Source: Chromatiales bacterium | GTDB lineage: Bacteria > Pseudomonadota > Gammaproteobacteria > JAGRCI01 | Reading direction: 5' to 3' | Assembly (NCBI GenBank): GCA_020445565.1 | Contig: JAGRGI010000062.1 | Coordinates: 1 to 64,000, forward strand | Length of the DNA stretch: 64,000 nt | Part shown: one piece after another, positions 25,401 to 33,807 of the stretch | How the letters are laid out: each line of letters begins with the position of its first letter | Numbering within the stretch: position 1 is the first letter of the stretch | Made by a program: the position numbers and the translations under genes | Notes under the pieces: generated by a model | Database searches by the model: none | What the model was told of the DNA's origin: nothing | The model's input: only the letters and a program-made list of their open reading frames with translations

Positions 25401-28400
25401 GACGGCTGTCGAGCGCGCGGGCGGACAACGTCAAGGTGTCAGTGGCCGCTGCCGTTTCGGGAATACGCAAGGTGAACGTCTTCTGGGCAAGGGTTCGGGC
25501 GGGATCGATCGACTCGACCTTGCTGAAGGCCATCAAACCGGTGCCGTTCAATCCCAGTTCGACGATGCCGGTTGGATCCTCGGCATGCAGCGCGACCTCG
25601 ATCTCGGCGCCAGGATCGAACGCCGTACCATCACGGGGTGCATCGATGAATACCTCGGGAGGCAGTTTGCTCAGTACGGACAGCCGCACCGGGTTCGATG
25701 CAGCCACCAGCCCCTGGGTATCGGTGGCCAGCGCCATCAGTTCGATCTCCGAACCGATGGGATAGTCTGCCGGGATCTTGAAGCCAAACGAGGCGTGCGC
25801 CTGCGTGCTTCGATCCCACTCCTCGCGCTGGCCCGCCAGACTGCCCTGATTGGCGGAGAAGGCGATCTGTTGCAGGCCGACGTCATCGGACGCGGCGACC
25901 TGCAAGGCGATGACCTGGCCGGCACTGACCTGTACATTGCCGGGGGAGACGATCCGCACCGTCGGAGGTGTGTTGCTGGCGACCTGTAACGCCAGCGTGG
26001 CACGAGGACTGCTGTTACCGGAGGTGTCGCGCGCCAGCACTTCGATCACAGGTTCACGCCCCAGTGCCGGATCGAGATACACCGCTGTCCCCCATGGCGG
26101 CTCACTGGCACTGCCCACCAGTTGGCGGTTGATGGTGAACTCGACCACGGCCAGATCATCCGCTTCCTCGAGGTCCGCCGTGATCCAGACGCTTTTCCCT
26201 TCGATCGCCTGCTGGTCGGCGGCCAGGCTCACCGAGCGCACGCGTGGCGCTTTGGTATCGAGCGTATCGAAGCGGTAGTCGATACCGCCGCCGGCCAGCG
26301 CATTACCCGCCAGATCCATGACAGGCGAGGCCAGCTGTACCGTGAATCGGGCGTTAGGACTGAGCCGACGACGCGGGCTGAAAACCAGCACGGTACCCCG
26401 GTGACGTTCAGGAAGGTCGAGCCGGCCTATTACCGGCTCACCATCCTGCAGCAGGCGAAATCCCCGTAGACTGGCCTCGTCCATCGGCTCGGAAAACTCC
26501 AGACGGACGACCTGATCGAGGCCGATTCCTTTGGCATCCGGCTTCGGTGAATAGCTGACAATCCGTGGTGGCGTCGAATCACGGGTCGTAAATGACAGAG
26601 ACAGGTCCTCGCGCAGGCCCACACCGGACGCGTCGCGGATACCCCGTGCCAACAACTGCCCTTCGAAACCGATCGTGTCGCCCTTTACCATCACTTGAAC
26701 CTGCTTGAGGTCCGGGAACGGCTCGGCGGGCATGAAGGCCACCCCCTGGCGGTCGTCATCGAGTGTCAGGCTGCCGCGGACCGGCGCACCATCGACCAGC
26801 ACCCGAAAGGTCTTCCGGCTGACCGACTCTGCCTCCAGGGTCTCGCTGAAACGGACCCGGATCGGCCGGTTGCCGTCGACGCCAATGCTGTTCAGTCGAG
26901 GCTCGGTGGTCGTCACCTCCGGCGCCTTGCTGTCCAGCGTGATGGCGTCGAAGACCTGAATCTCCCCGTTTTTTCTCACGTGCGGCCGCAACGCCGCCAC
27001 GCCATTGCTGGCCGGATCCAGCACCGCCATCCGATACTCGCCCAGCGGCAATGCATCGAACTGGAACTGACCTTCGGCATCCGTCTCGCGGCCAAGGCTG
27101 ATTGCCCGCCCCGTCAGCTCGACCACGGCAGCGGCGACCGGCGTGGCACCATCGTCAGCAAGCACCCGCCCACGCACCCCGCCCGACGGTTGCAGGCGGA
27201 TCGCCGCTTGGCCGTCTTCGCCGGTAAACGCAAATTGCTGACCGTGCGCGTCAATGCGCTCGCTCAGGGAGGCACCCAGCTCGGTCTCCGCGATGGTGGT
27301 CTTGACCTGGATCTCGAACGCGCCCACCGGCAACCGGTCGATTGAAAAGCTGCCATCGTCCCCGGTGAAGCGGGTCAGGATTCCGGGACTGAACGGGCTG
27401 AGACTGCGCACCTGTACCTGGGCCGCTTTCACCGGATGTTCGCCGGAGGAATCGACCACCACGCCGCGCACCGACCCGTAACCGGCGAGTGCCAGGGACA
27501 ACTGCCTGTGTTCGCCGTTAAAGGCCAGCTCGGTATCGGCGATGACGCCGTCGTTGCCGGTCTGCGGCGTCGCTGTGATCCGGTATCGCCCGAGTGGCAG
27601 GAATCCATTGGATTCAAAACGGCCGAGTTCGTCGGTTTGCAATGTCTGTCCCGATTTCGGTCCGCGCAGTCGCACGGTCGCCCGGGCGGCACGCGGCGCA
27701 TCGTCGGGCACGGCTTCGCCGCGCTCGCCAAGGCGTACACCCGGCGCGTAGACCGTGCCGCTGATCCGGCCTGTCGGTTCCAGCAGAACATCCGTGGTCC
27801 GGCGTTCCTCATCGGCGGTGATCTCGCCCTCGGCCTGACCGGTGAGACCGTTCTCATAGTCCTTCACAACGACCTTGTAATTCCCGGTGGGAACACCTGG
27901 AAGTTCATACAGTCCCTGGCTGTCGCTGCGGCTGATCAGGCGATCGGAGAAACGCCCGGCCGGATAGAGCACTACGTCCAGCCCCGGCATGCGCCGGTCG
28001 CCGTCACTGCTGAGCACGGTACCGCTGACAGTGCCGAGTCCAATCAGCTTCAGGGTCACCGCAAGCTGCTCGTTCTGTTCGCGAAGCTGGCCGCTGGCGA
28101 CGGCACGGCGGGCAGTGAACGGCTCGAACGCTTCGATCAGGAGACCGCCACCGGGCACGTCCGTCACTTCGAAGCGGCCCTGGTCGTCGGTGCTTGCCAA
28201 CAGGCTGGCACCGGCGACCTTCACGGTAACCTGCACGGGATTGGTCTGGGCATTTCCATCCGCCTTCAGCACCTGCCCGGTCACCTTGCCGAACACCTTC
28301 GCCTTGATCACGGCGCCATCGGCCGTGGTGACAGCCCCCAGGGTCAAGGTTGTCATCAGGGGGCTGTCCGCTGGCGCGGCGGCCGGGATCACGCCGTCGG

Positions 28401-31400
28401 CGCGCCCCCGTGCCGGCGAAAGCGGCTGCTTGGCCTGCACGGAAAAGCGCCCCTCGATGAGCGGGTAGAGTTCCAGCTCACCCGCCTTGTTGGCGAAGAC
28501 CCTGGCCAGCTCCGCTTCCTCGTCCGCATCCAGCGCGGACTCGGTGTGCACACTGACCTGGGCGAAAGGTACGGGGGTCTTGCCATCGTTTTCCACTACC
28601 CGCAGACGTATTCCGCCGGCATTCAACAAGCGAATATCCGCCTGCAAGGTCTCATCGGCGGGCAACACCCCGTTGGCGCTGCCATACAAACGTACGTTCA
28701 GGACACGCTCTCCCGCTTCGTCCGCGAAACGGTCGGTGCGGATGTCGCTGGCAGACTTGGCGGAAGCGCCACGGGGAGGCACGCCGGTATCGGCGAGCAA
28801 GGTGAATCGTCCGCGCAGAACCAGCGGAATCGTGTAACGGCCCTTGGCATCGGTGGTCACGCTGTATTCCGGCAACACCGGTTGGCTGACGCCTCCGGTC
28901 GCGGTCATCACACTGCCGGAGTTGTCCAGGGAACGGACACGCACGGTGACGCCGGCGCCGACAGGTGTCTTGCCATCGGGCAGATACACCGTGCCGGCCA
29001 GTTTTCCGGTGGCAGGCTCCAGTCGGATGTCACCCGCATCGACCTGACGCAGTCGGGAATCATGGGTACGCGGAATCTCCACGGTCCGTTCCGCAGGCGC
29101 GAGGAAAGGTCCGAAGGCCGCCACACGGTACGATCCGGCCAAGGCATTGGCTAATCGGAAGCGGCCGGTGACTTCCCCGTTGGGCCCCTTTTCATTGCTG
29201 GCAATCAGTCGGGATTCATCGACCAGCAGGAAGAAATCGGTTGGCGGTTGCGACAGGCCGGCAGACTGCAGGGCGTCCTCGATCTGCCTGGCCGTCCCCT
29301 CGTCGACCTGGGATTGCACCGAGCGGACGAATTCCATGAACAGATCGCCCTTCTCCCCCTCACGACTGCTGATCACGCGCCAGACCTTGCCTGTGACGAT
29401 CACGTCGGAGAGCACCGGCGTGCCGTTGGTCTGCACCACCCTGCCCCGGATCTCGCCAATGCCCCGGAAGCGGATGTCGGCGTCTCGCACGTCGCCGGCA
29501 TAGCGCAGACCGGTGTAGGTCATTCCGCCATCGCCGTGATCCCTGCGCACGGCCCGCACCGAGTAGTTCCCGAGCGGGTAGTTATCGAAGCGGAACCGGC
29601 CTGTTTCGTCGCTCAGGGTCTCGGCCAACACCCCCTTGTCCGGCTCGGCCCACAGCTGTACCCGCTGGGACCGCACCGGGGTGTCGCCATCGGCCTCGTA
29701 GACGGTACCCGATACCGACCCCAGGGGCTGCAATGTGATGACCACCTGTTGCACGTCTTTCGGCCCAAGCGTCCGCACCTTGACCTGGCCGAGCGCCGGT
29801 GACTCCTTGCCTTGGGCATAGATGGTGTACTCACCCAGCGGCAGGCCCTTGATCTCGAAGAACCCGCCGCCATCGGCCTCGGTCAGCGTCGGTCCACCCG
29901 CAACCGAAGCGCCGGCCACCGGATTACCCAGGGCGTCGCGCACCAGTCCCCGCACCGTGCCTCCGGTGCCGGGGAACACCAGCACCAGGGACTGCTCCTT
30001 GCCCTCATCCAACTGCGAGCCCGCCCGTGCCTGTTCGTAGGTCGCCTGACGGAAAGCGCGCACCTCGACAGGGCCGGTCGGAACCTGCTCGAAGGCAAAA
30101 TTGCCGTTCTTGTCGGTGAGAATCGAACCGACCACCGCTTGCTGGTACTGCCGGTCATACAGATCGATACCCGACAGCACCTCGCCGGCGATCTGCACCT
30201 TGACGTTGGCGGCGCCGGTCACCCCGTCCGCCTCAAGTACGCGGCCGCTGACCCGGCTGTAACGGTTGGGCGGAATCATCACCAGGTCCTGCACCACGGT
30301 CGCTCCGCCGCCCGGCAGGTTCACCGTTGTCACGGCGGTGTAGCCGTCACTTGGCCGAACCAGTTGCAGAATGACATTGCCAGTCGGCATCCGCGGCACC
30401 TCGGTGCGTTTGCCGTTCTTGTCGGTGAAGTCGCGGGGAAACGCATAGTTGCCTTCGGCGTCCACCCAGGTGCTGAACCATTCCCCGGTGCTGATATTGC
30501 GCGCGCGCACCCACAGCGCGCCGCCGCCCGGATCACCGCCCACGATCGGCGTACCGTCCTCCGTCAGTGCCCTGCCCTTGATGGTGCCGTAACCCCGGAT
30601 CACTACTTTCAGGCCCATGCTCTGGCCATCGAAATGAATACGCGTGGAGACCTTGCCGGTTTCACCGGTTTGCGGATCGGTCGCTTCGAGCTTGAAGTTC
30701 TGCGTGCCAGGCGGGCTGTGTTCGTTCAGCCAGATATCGATGTTGTCCGGGCAGTCCGGCGGAAAATCCGCCTGCAGGACATAATCGATGCTGAATCGGC
30801 CCTCGCGATCGGCCTCGTAGGTCGTGATGACGGCGTCACGCACCTCCGAATCGTCCAGGCAGCCACCGGTCAGCAGGGCCTTCTTTTCCAACGGCTGAAT
30901 GTACTTGACTGTAGCGAAGGGAACCGGCTTGCCGTCAGCCTGCACCACCTGGCCCCGGAAGCGTCCGCCGATACCGCGATCAGGATCGGGCGCGATCAGC
31001 CGGATACCCCCGCCAATGGCATTCCCGCGCGTGTCGTTGACGCCGCTGACGTCGAGTTCGCGCTCCACGAACGGCCCCACCGGACGTTCCAGCACCATGA
31101 ACACAAGGCGACGATCCGGTTGCAGTGTCGCCTGTAATACCTGATTTTCGGCCACCCGGTAATTCGATGGATCGGTAGCGGTACCCATGTCGACCGGTTC
31201 GTCGTAAAGCACACCGAGCATGCGCCCGATCGGATCGCCACGTTCGAAGCTCGGCTGCACATGGGGCTGCCCACCCTTGGCCCATTGGCGCACACCGAGC
31301 AAACCCGGCCCACGGTCCACCACGGCGACACGGGTTTCGGGTTCGAGGGTCTGGTCGGGCCTGCCATCGCCATCGGTGTCCAATTCGAGCCGCAGCAATG

Positions 31401-33807
31401 CGGGAGCCTCCGCAGCCGCAGCCGCAGCCGGCTGCCAGCGGATGGTGCCATGGGCGGCGCTTTCAAAGCTGACCTCGGGGAAGACCACTTGCTCCATGCC
31501 GCCCACGGCGGGAAGCACCAGGCTGGCACGCAGCCCCTGGCTGGGCGGGCTGTCGAATGCCATCTCGTAGCTCGGCGAACCGGGTACGGTCAGCAGCAGC
31601 AAGGTGGCGGACTGTTCCTCATCTTGGAACAAGGGCAGCCTGGCCGCAAACGGCAATTCACGGCGGATCTCGGCACTGTCGGCATCCTGCCCGAGCACGT
31701 TGCCCTGCGCGTCGGTGATACGCAGGGCCGGCGGCGGCCCCTGACTGGACACCCCGAATGACAGATGCGCCGGACGCGATGCGTAGACCTCGGCCCAATC
31801 GGCCTGCAAAAGGGCAACCTCGGCGGGGTTCGTCATCTGCGCCGCCAGCATCTCGCCCAGCACCTCGGAGAAATCGTGGCCGGCATCCGCCAGCCGTCGC
31901 AACACATCGAAAGCAACGAGGTCGGCCCGCCTCGATTCCCTGGCCTGTTCGTTGTCCGGATACAGTTCGTCGAGACGCGGGATGTCGCCGCCGACATAGT
32001 CCATCGCGATATCCCTGGCCGCACTCAGCGCCGACTGACCGAAACGGGTCCGAAGGCCGGCCTGTGCGAGAGAAACCGCCTGATCGAACACGAAGCCCTT
32101 GCGCATGCGCGGGATCTCCGGCGGCAGCTTGCCGGCGGGCGCGGTCGCCACGCTGTAGGCCTGTCCCAGCAGGCGTACGGCCTGAAACAACAGGTCTGGT
32201 TGCTTTGGCAGATAACGTGCTTCCTTGGGAAGCACCAATGTGTCCGGTGAAAGCGGTATACCGGTATCGCCGACGCCGGTGGTCAAAAGGAAGCTGCCGT
32301 TGATGCCTTCGTCCGCCAGGAACACCGTCCCGCTGACCTCGCCCGTGGTCATCGCAACCAGCTTGAATTCGAAAGTCTCGGCCTGACCCGGCCCCAGGGA
32401 TTCGAGTTTCTTCAGATCCTCTTCGTCGTCCGCCAGGTGCGCGCCGGACAGGCTGCGGGTATTCAGACCGAGCTGGAAAAGATTCGCCATGACCGAGGAG
32501 GTATTCGTCACGGTGGCGAACAGGGAATAGGCCTCACCCTCGCGGACGACGTCCGGGTGCGCGAGGGTGATGTTGAAGGTCGGATTCCGCACCTGCACCA
32601 CGCCGCCCGCCGATCCGGTCATCGGCACCGTCTTGCCAAGTTGCGGTATGAACAACTCGCCATGGATGTCGAAATCCACCCGGTGCGTTCCCTCCCGAAG
32701 TCCCTCGACCAGAAATTCCGCCTGGTTGGTCGCCTGCGGCACGATGCTGTCGCTCCCTTCGGCATCCAGCAGGGGCAGACCCTCCTGGCTTCCGTGATCA
32801 CGAGTCGCCGCCACTTGCAGCGGATCGTCCCCACTGGCCTTGATGCCGTCCTTTCCCAGCGGCAGCACGATATTCGCCTTGGCCTCGCGAAGGATCAGTC
32901 GCGAGCCATCGGGCGCAACATTGGTGGCTTGCAGGATGACACTGAAAAATTGATTCAGGAAACCGATATTGCCCGGGATGACGATGACGCCATTGATCGG
33001 CGGCAGCTCGATTCCCTTGGTCTCCTTCAGCTCCGGCGGAACGCGCAGTTGGAATCCGCTGAGCGAAAAATTCGGGATATTGATGCGATCAAACGCCTGT
33101 TGCACCTCCGGCAGCCGGGTCAGGTCCGGGGGCCTCAGTTCGGTGACTTCGGCCTTCGCGGTGGGGATGGCGATCGGCATATCGATCTCGACTTTCTCGC
33201 TCCCGAGCGTCAAGCCGACCGTGAAATTCACCGCGGTGAAATTTTTCTCGTCGATGACGATGCCCTTCTCCTTGATTTCATCCAGGGTCAAGGCGCGACT
33301 GGTGACCTGTGTGACCAGCAGTTTTTTGATGACCTTGATGCGTATGCGCTCCTTGCCCGGGTGTCGGCGCAAAATGACATTGCCGCGGCCGTCCTCCAGA
33401 CGCACGTCGCGCAGGCTGTAATCGCCGTCCACCTGGAGGTTCGGCAACTCCATCAGGCCGTTGGGCGGCCCTTCGATGGTGTAATAATCTTCGCCGTAGG
33501 CCGGACCCGTGAGGTCGGCCTTGACCACGGCCCCCGGCGGTAGCGGCGGCGACAGCGCCACACCGGGCTGTCCGACCAGCGTACGAATGCCCGTGGGAAA
33601 GTCCTTTACCGCCGTCATACTGGTTTGCAGACCGTCCATGTCCGGCCGTGTATCCAGGTCGAGCTGCAAGCCGTAGACGGGAATGCGAATCTGGCCAAGG
33701 CTCGCGCCCAATGTCGCCACGGATGACGCCGGCAGGCTGCTCCACAGCAGAAGGAACAGCGCCATTCCATGATGTAAAACCCGCTTGAGGACGTCGTGCC
33801 CGGCCAT
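22438..33807 (-). CDS. Giant exported multidomain protein 2 (3789 residues)
   Basis: The signal peptide is at residues ~1-31 (MALFLLLWSSLPASS). Residues ~30-940 are beta-rich with no clear family and contain a calcium-binding-like DTDGDGRPD. About twelve tandem carboxypeptidase-regulatory-like modules follow (~940-2290), each opening with a G-x-V-x-G-x-V pattern such as LGSVSGTVYEADG. Then come two SbsA-type Ig-like modules (~2295, ~2410; APRIVSYSP-like starts and RFSETL/EFSEPM), several other Ig-like modules (~2520-2970), two more SbsA-type modules (~3020, ~3130), and a C-terminal part (~3240-3789) of Ig-like repeats. There is no sorting tail, barrel or sortase signal. The ATG overlaps the stop of giant protein 1 by one base (TGATG). 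A fibre or matrix role is inferred; mass is about 0.4 MDa. Confidence 0.9.
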   Translation of the reverse strand: MAGHDVLKRVLHHGMALFLLLWSSLPASSVATLGASLGQIRIPVYGLQLDLDTRPDMDGLQTSMTAVKDFPTGIRTLVGQPGVALSPPLPPGAVVKADLTGPAYGEDYYTIEGPPNGLMELPNLQVDGDYSLRDVRLEDGRGNVILRRHPGKERIRIKVIKKLLVTQVTSRALTLDEIKEKGIVIDEKNFTAVNFTVGLTLGSEKVEIDMPIAIPTAKAEVTELRPPDLTRLPEVQQAFDRINIPNFSLSGFQLRVPPELKETKGIELPPINGVIVIPGNIGFLNQFFSVILQATNVAPDGSRLILREAKANIVLPLGKDGIKASGDDPLQVAATRDHGSQEGLPLLDAEGSDSIVPQATNQAEFLVEGLREGTHRVDFDIHGELFIPQLGKTVPMTGSAGGVVQVRNPTFNITLAHPDVVREGEAYSLFATVTNTSSVMANLFQLGLNTRSLSGAHLADDEEDLKKLESLGPGQAETFEFKLVAMTTGEVSGTVFLADEGINGSFLLTTGVGDTGIPLSPDTLVLPKEARYLPKQPDLLFQAVRLLGQAYSVATAPAGKLPPEIPRMRKGFVFDQAVSLAQAGLRTRFGQSALSAARDIAMDYVGGDIPRLDELYPDNEQARESRRADLVAFDVLRRLADAGHDFSEVLGEMLAAQMTNPAEVALLQADWAEVYASRPAHLSFGVSSQGPPPALRITDAQGNVLGQDADSAEIRRELPFAARLPLFQDEEQSATLLLLTVPGSPSYEMAFDSPPSQGLRASLVLPAVGGMEQVVFPEVSFESAAHGTIRWQPAAAAAAEAPALLRLELDTDGDGRPDQTLEPETRVAVVDRGPGLLGVRQWAKGGQPHVQPSFERGDPIGRMLGVLYDEPVDMGTATDPSNYRVAENQVLQATLQPDRRLVFMVLERPVGPFVERELDVSGVNDTRGNAIGGGIRLIAPDPDRGIGGRFRGQVVQADGKPVPFATVKYIQPLEKKALLTGGCLDDSEVRDAVITTYEADREGRFSIDYVLQADFPPDCPDNIDIWLNEHSPPGTQNFKLEATDPQTGETGKVSTRIHFDGQSMGLKVVIRGYGTIKGRALTEDGTPIVGGDPGGGALWVRARNISTGEWFSTWVDAEGNYAFPRDFTDKNGKRTEVPRMPTGNVILQLVRPSDGYTAVTTVNLPGGGATVVQDLVMIPPNRYSRVSGRVLEADGVTGAANVKVQIAGEVLSGIDLYDRQYQQAVVGSILTDKNGNFAFEQVPTGPVEVRAFRQATYEQARAGSQLDEGKEQSLVLVFPGTGGTVRGLVRDALGNPVAGASVAGGPTLTEADGGGFFEIKGLPLGEYTIYAQGKESPALGQVKVRTLGPKDVQQVVITLQPLGSVSGTVYEADGDTPVRSQRVQLWAEPDKGVLAETLSDETGRFRFDNYPLGNYSVRAVRRDHGDGGMTYTGLRYAGDVRDADIRFRGIGEIRGRVVQTNGTPVLSDVIVTGKVWRVISSREGEKGDLFMEFVRSVQSQVDEGTARQIEDALQSAGLSQPPTDFFLLVDESRLIASNEKGPNGEVTGRFRLANALAGSYRVAAFGPFLAPAERTVEIPRTHDSRLRQVDAGDIRLEPATGKLAGTVYLPDGKTPVGAGVTVRVRSLDNSGSVMTATGGVSQPVLPEYSVTTDAKGRYTIPLVLRGRFTLLADTGVPPRGASAKSASDIRTDRFADEAGERVLNVRLYGSANGVLPADETLQADIRLLNAGGIRLRVVENDGKTPVPFAQVSVHTESALDADEEAELARVFANKAGELELYPLIEGRFSVQAKQPLSPARGRADGVIPAAAPADSPLMTTLTLGAVTTADGAVIKAKVFGKVTGQVLKADGNAQTNPVQVTVKVAGASLLASTDDQGRFEVTDVPGGGLLIEAFEPFTARRAVASGQLREQNEQLAVTLKLIGLGTVSGTVLSSDGDRRMPGLDVVLYPAGRFSDRLISRSDSQGLYELPGVPTGNYKVVVKDYENGLTGQAEGEITADEERRTTDVLLEPTGRISGTVYAPGVRLGERGEAVPDDAPRAARATVRLRGPKSGQTLQTDELGRFESNGFLPLGRYRITATPQTGNDGVIADTELAFNGEHRQLSLALAGYGSVRGVVVDSSGEHPVKAAQVQVRSLSPFSPGILTRFTGDDGSFSIDRLPVGAFEIQVKTTIAETELGASLSERIDAHGQQFAFTGEDGQAAIRLQPSGGVRGRVLADDGATPVAAAVVELTGRAISLGRETDAEGQFQFDALPLGEYRMAVLDPASNGVAALRPHVRKNGEIQVFDAITLDSKAPEVTTTEPRLNSIGVDGNRPIRVRFSETLEAESVSRKTFRVLVDGAPVRGSLTLDDDRQGVAFMPAEPFPDLKQVQVMVKGDTIGFEGQLLARGIRDASGVGLREDLSLSFTTRDSTPPRIVSYSPKPDAKGIGLDQVVRLEFSEPMDEASLRGFRLLQDGEPVIGRLDLPERHRGTVLVFSPRRRLSPNARFTVQLASPVMDLAGNALAGGGIDYRFDTLDTKAPRVRSVSLAADQQAIEGKSVWITADLEEADDLAVVEFTINRQLVGSASEPPWGTAVYLDPALGREPVIEVLARDTSGNSSPRATLALQVASNTPPTVRIVSPGNVQVSAGQVIALQVAASDDVGLQQIAFSANQGSLAGQREEWDRSTQAHASFGFKIPADYPIGSEIELMALATDTQGLVAASNPVRLSVLSKLPPEVFIDAPRDGTAFDPGAEIEVALHAEDPTGIVELGLNGTGLMAFSKVESIDPARTLAQKTFTLRIPETAAATDTLTLSARALDSRRNAGNRSIQLRIHDRIAPVATLAKNWGDRDRVEPGAKAALRIEASDEIGIAGYTIVLGNQVLYEKDLDGQREVNQGFDVVLPDNIELGKELALIARVRDTNGNVGESAPLLQLAADLTAPTVSVGASLPKDAAIQVGETLVYTLKAQDQYGLSKVTYVVGGLIKDEKEITLSDSSKPVEQQLRFTIPDEAKVGGDVRLTLNAWDLAGNHRGATHYAKVLDQVRPQLLEVLPADGEQNAVPDGRMRFVFSEYLDRRSVNHETLSITGPEGVVAGRYSFGYYRPDIVYFQPESPLQRGVKYRVRFTEGITDPTGNRLLEERATAFVTDNTSPMLVEQYPAAGAEGIPTRPVIRLRFDERLKRASVGESAVQLLDGDGEAIPADLRIKEDDRLIELTPTSTLKLDTVYRIALSGGITDMAGNPVVTEDRKTFETLTTRFTTGALVFISPVEGAALREDTRFAIQASGEGMEVADVIYEVNGRRLPPVTAPDFRLIHRAPQVEQSAAMEIVALARDKDQGVLARRRVMVKVVAGLRHEPSILGVQKGGRAMLRLQLPQTRPETLEVTLTMADPDIAGLARAKVSIPAGLREAGIEVFGKQAGTTWLHLQSDAGERYASIAVSEGDAGRALALGSQVVGLSVKPAADALPDGGVVHGPVGIALTANESRPLIALPHLGEFDLALVVPGDRARARSVDLKTGDSRIVAVPPSAQVAAGSVLMPLKVRALAAGATWIDARAGSTRYRVPVQVQSVDAVPSSGVVSRPAGVSVSPDGFEKALHLEQLGKRRLTIPLLTDPARVDLPVRISSSAPDVLAVSATGLVPQGGREVAVDMEALAVGHAEVRVKAGQRVVPLTVSVVEPADGLAGVTVYAPAGLSIAEAGGAGTLYATPGRSQSWTLRLPMWVDGSIRTAHVTSRDPKRVSVTTETATIAEGSRELRLTLLTAKDADGEVLLDVGLGNRRETIRVLVIGSQEMQQSPPVLVSPAVGFERK

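Noticed and set aside
12200-33807. Type IX secretion (GldK-like protein with giant adhesins)
   Set aside because: No GldL, GldM, GldN, SprA or type IX C-terminal domain is visible; the resemblance is limited to an FGE-fold lipoprotein next to giant proteins.
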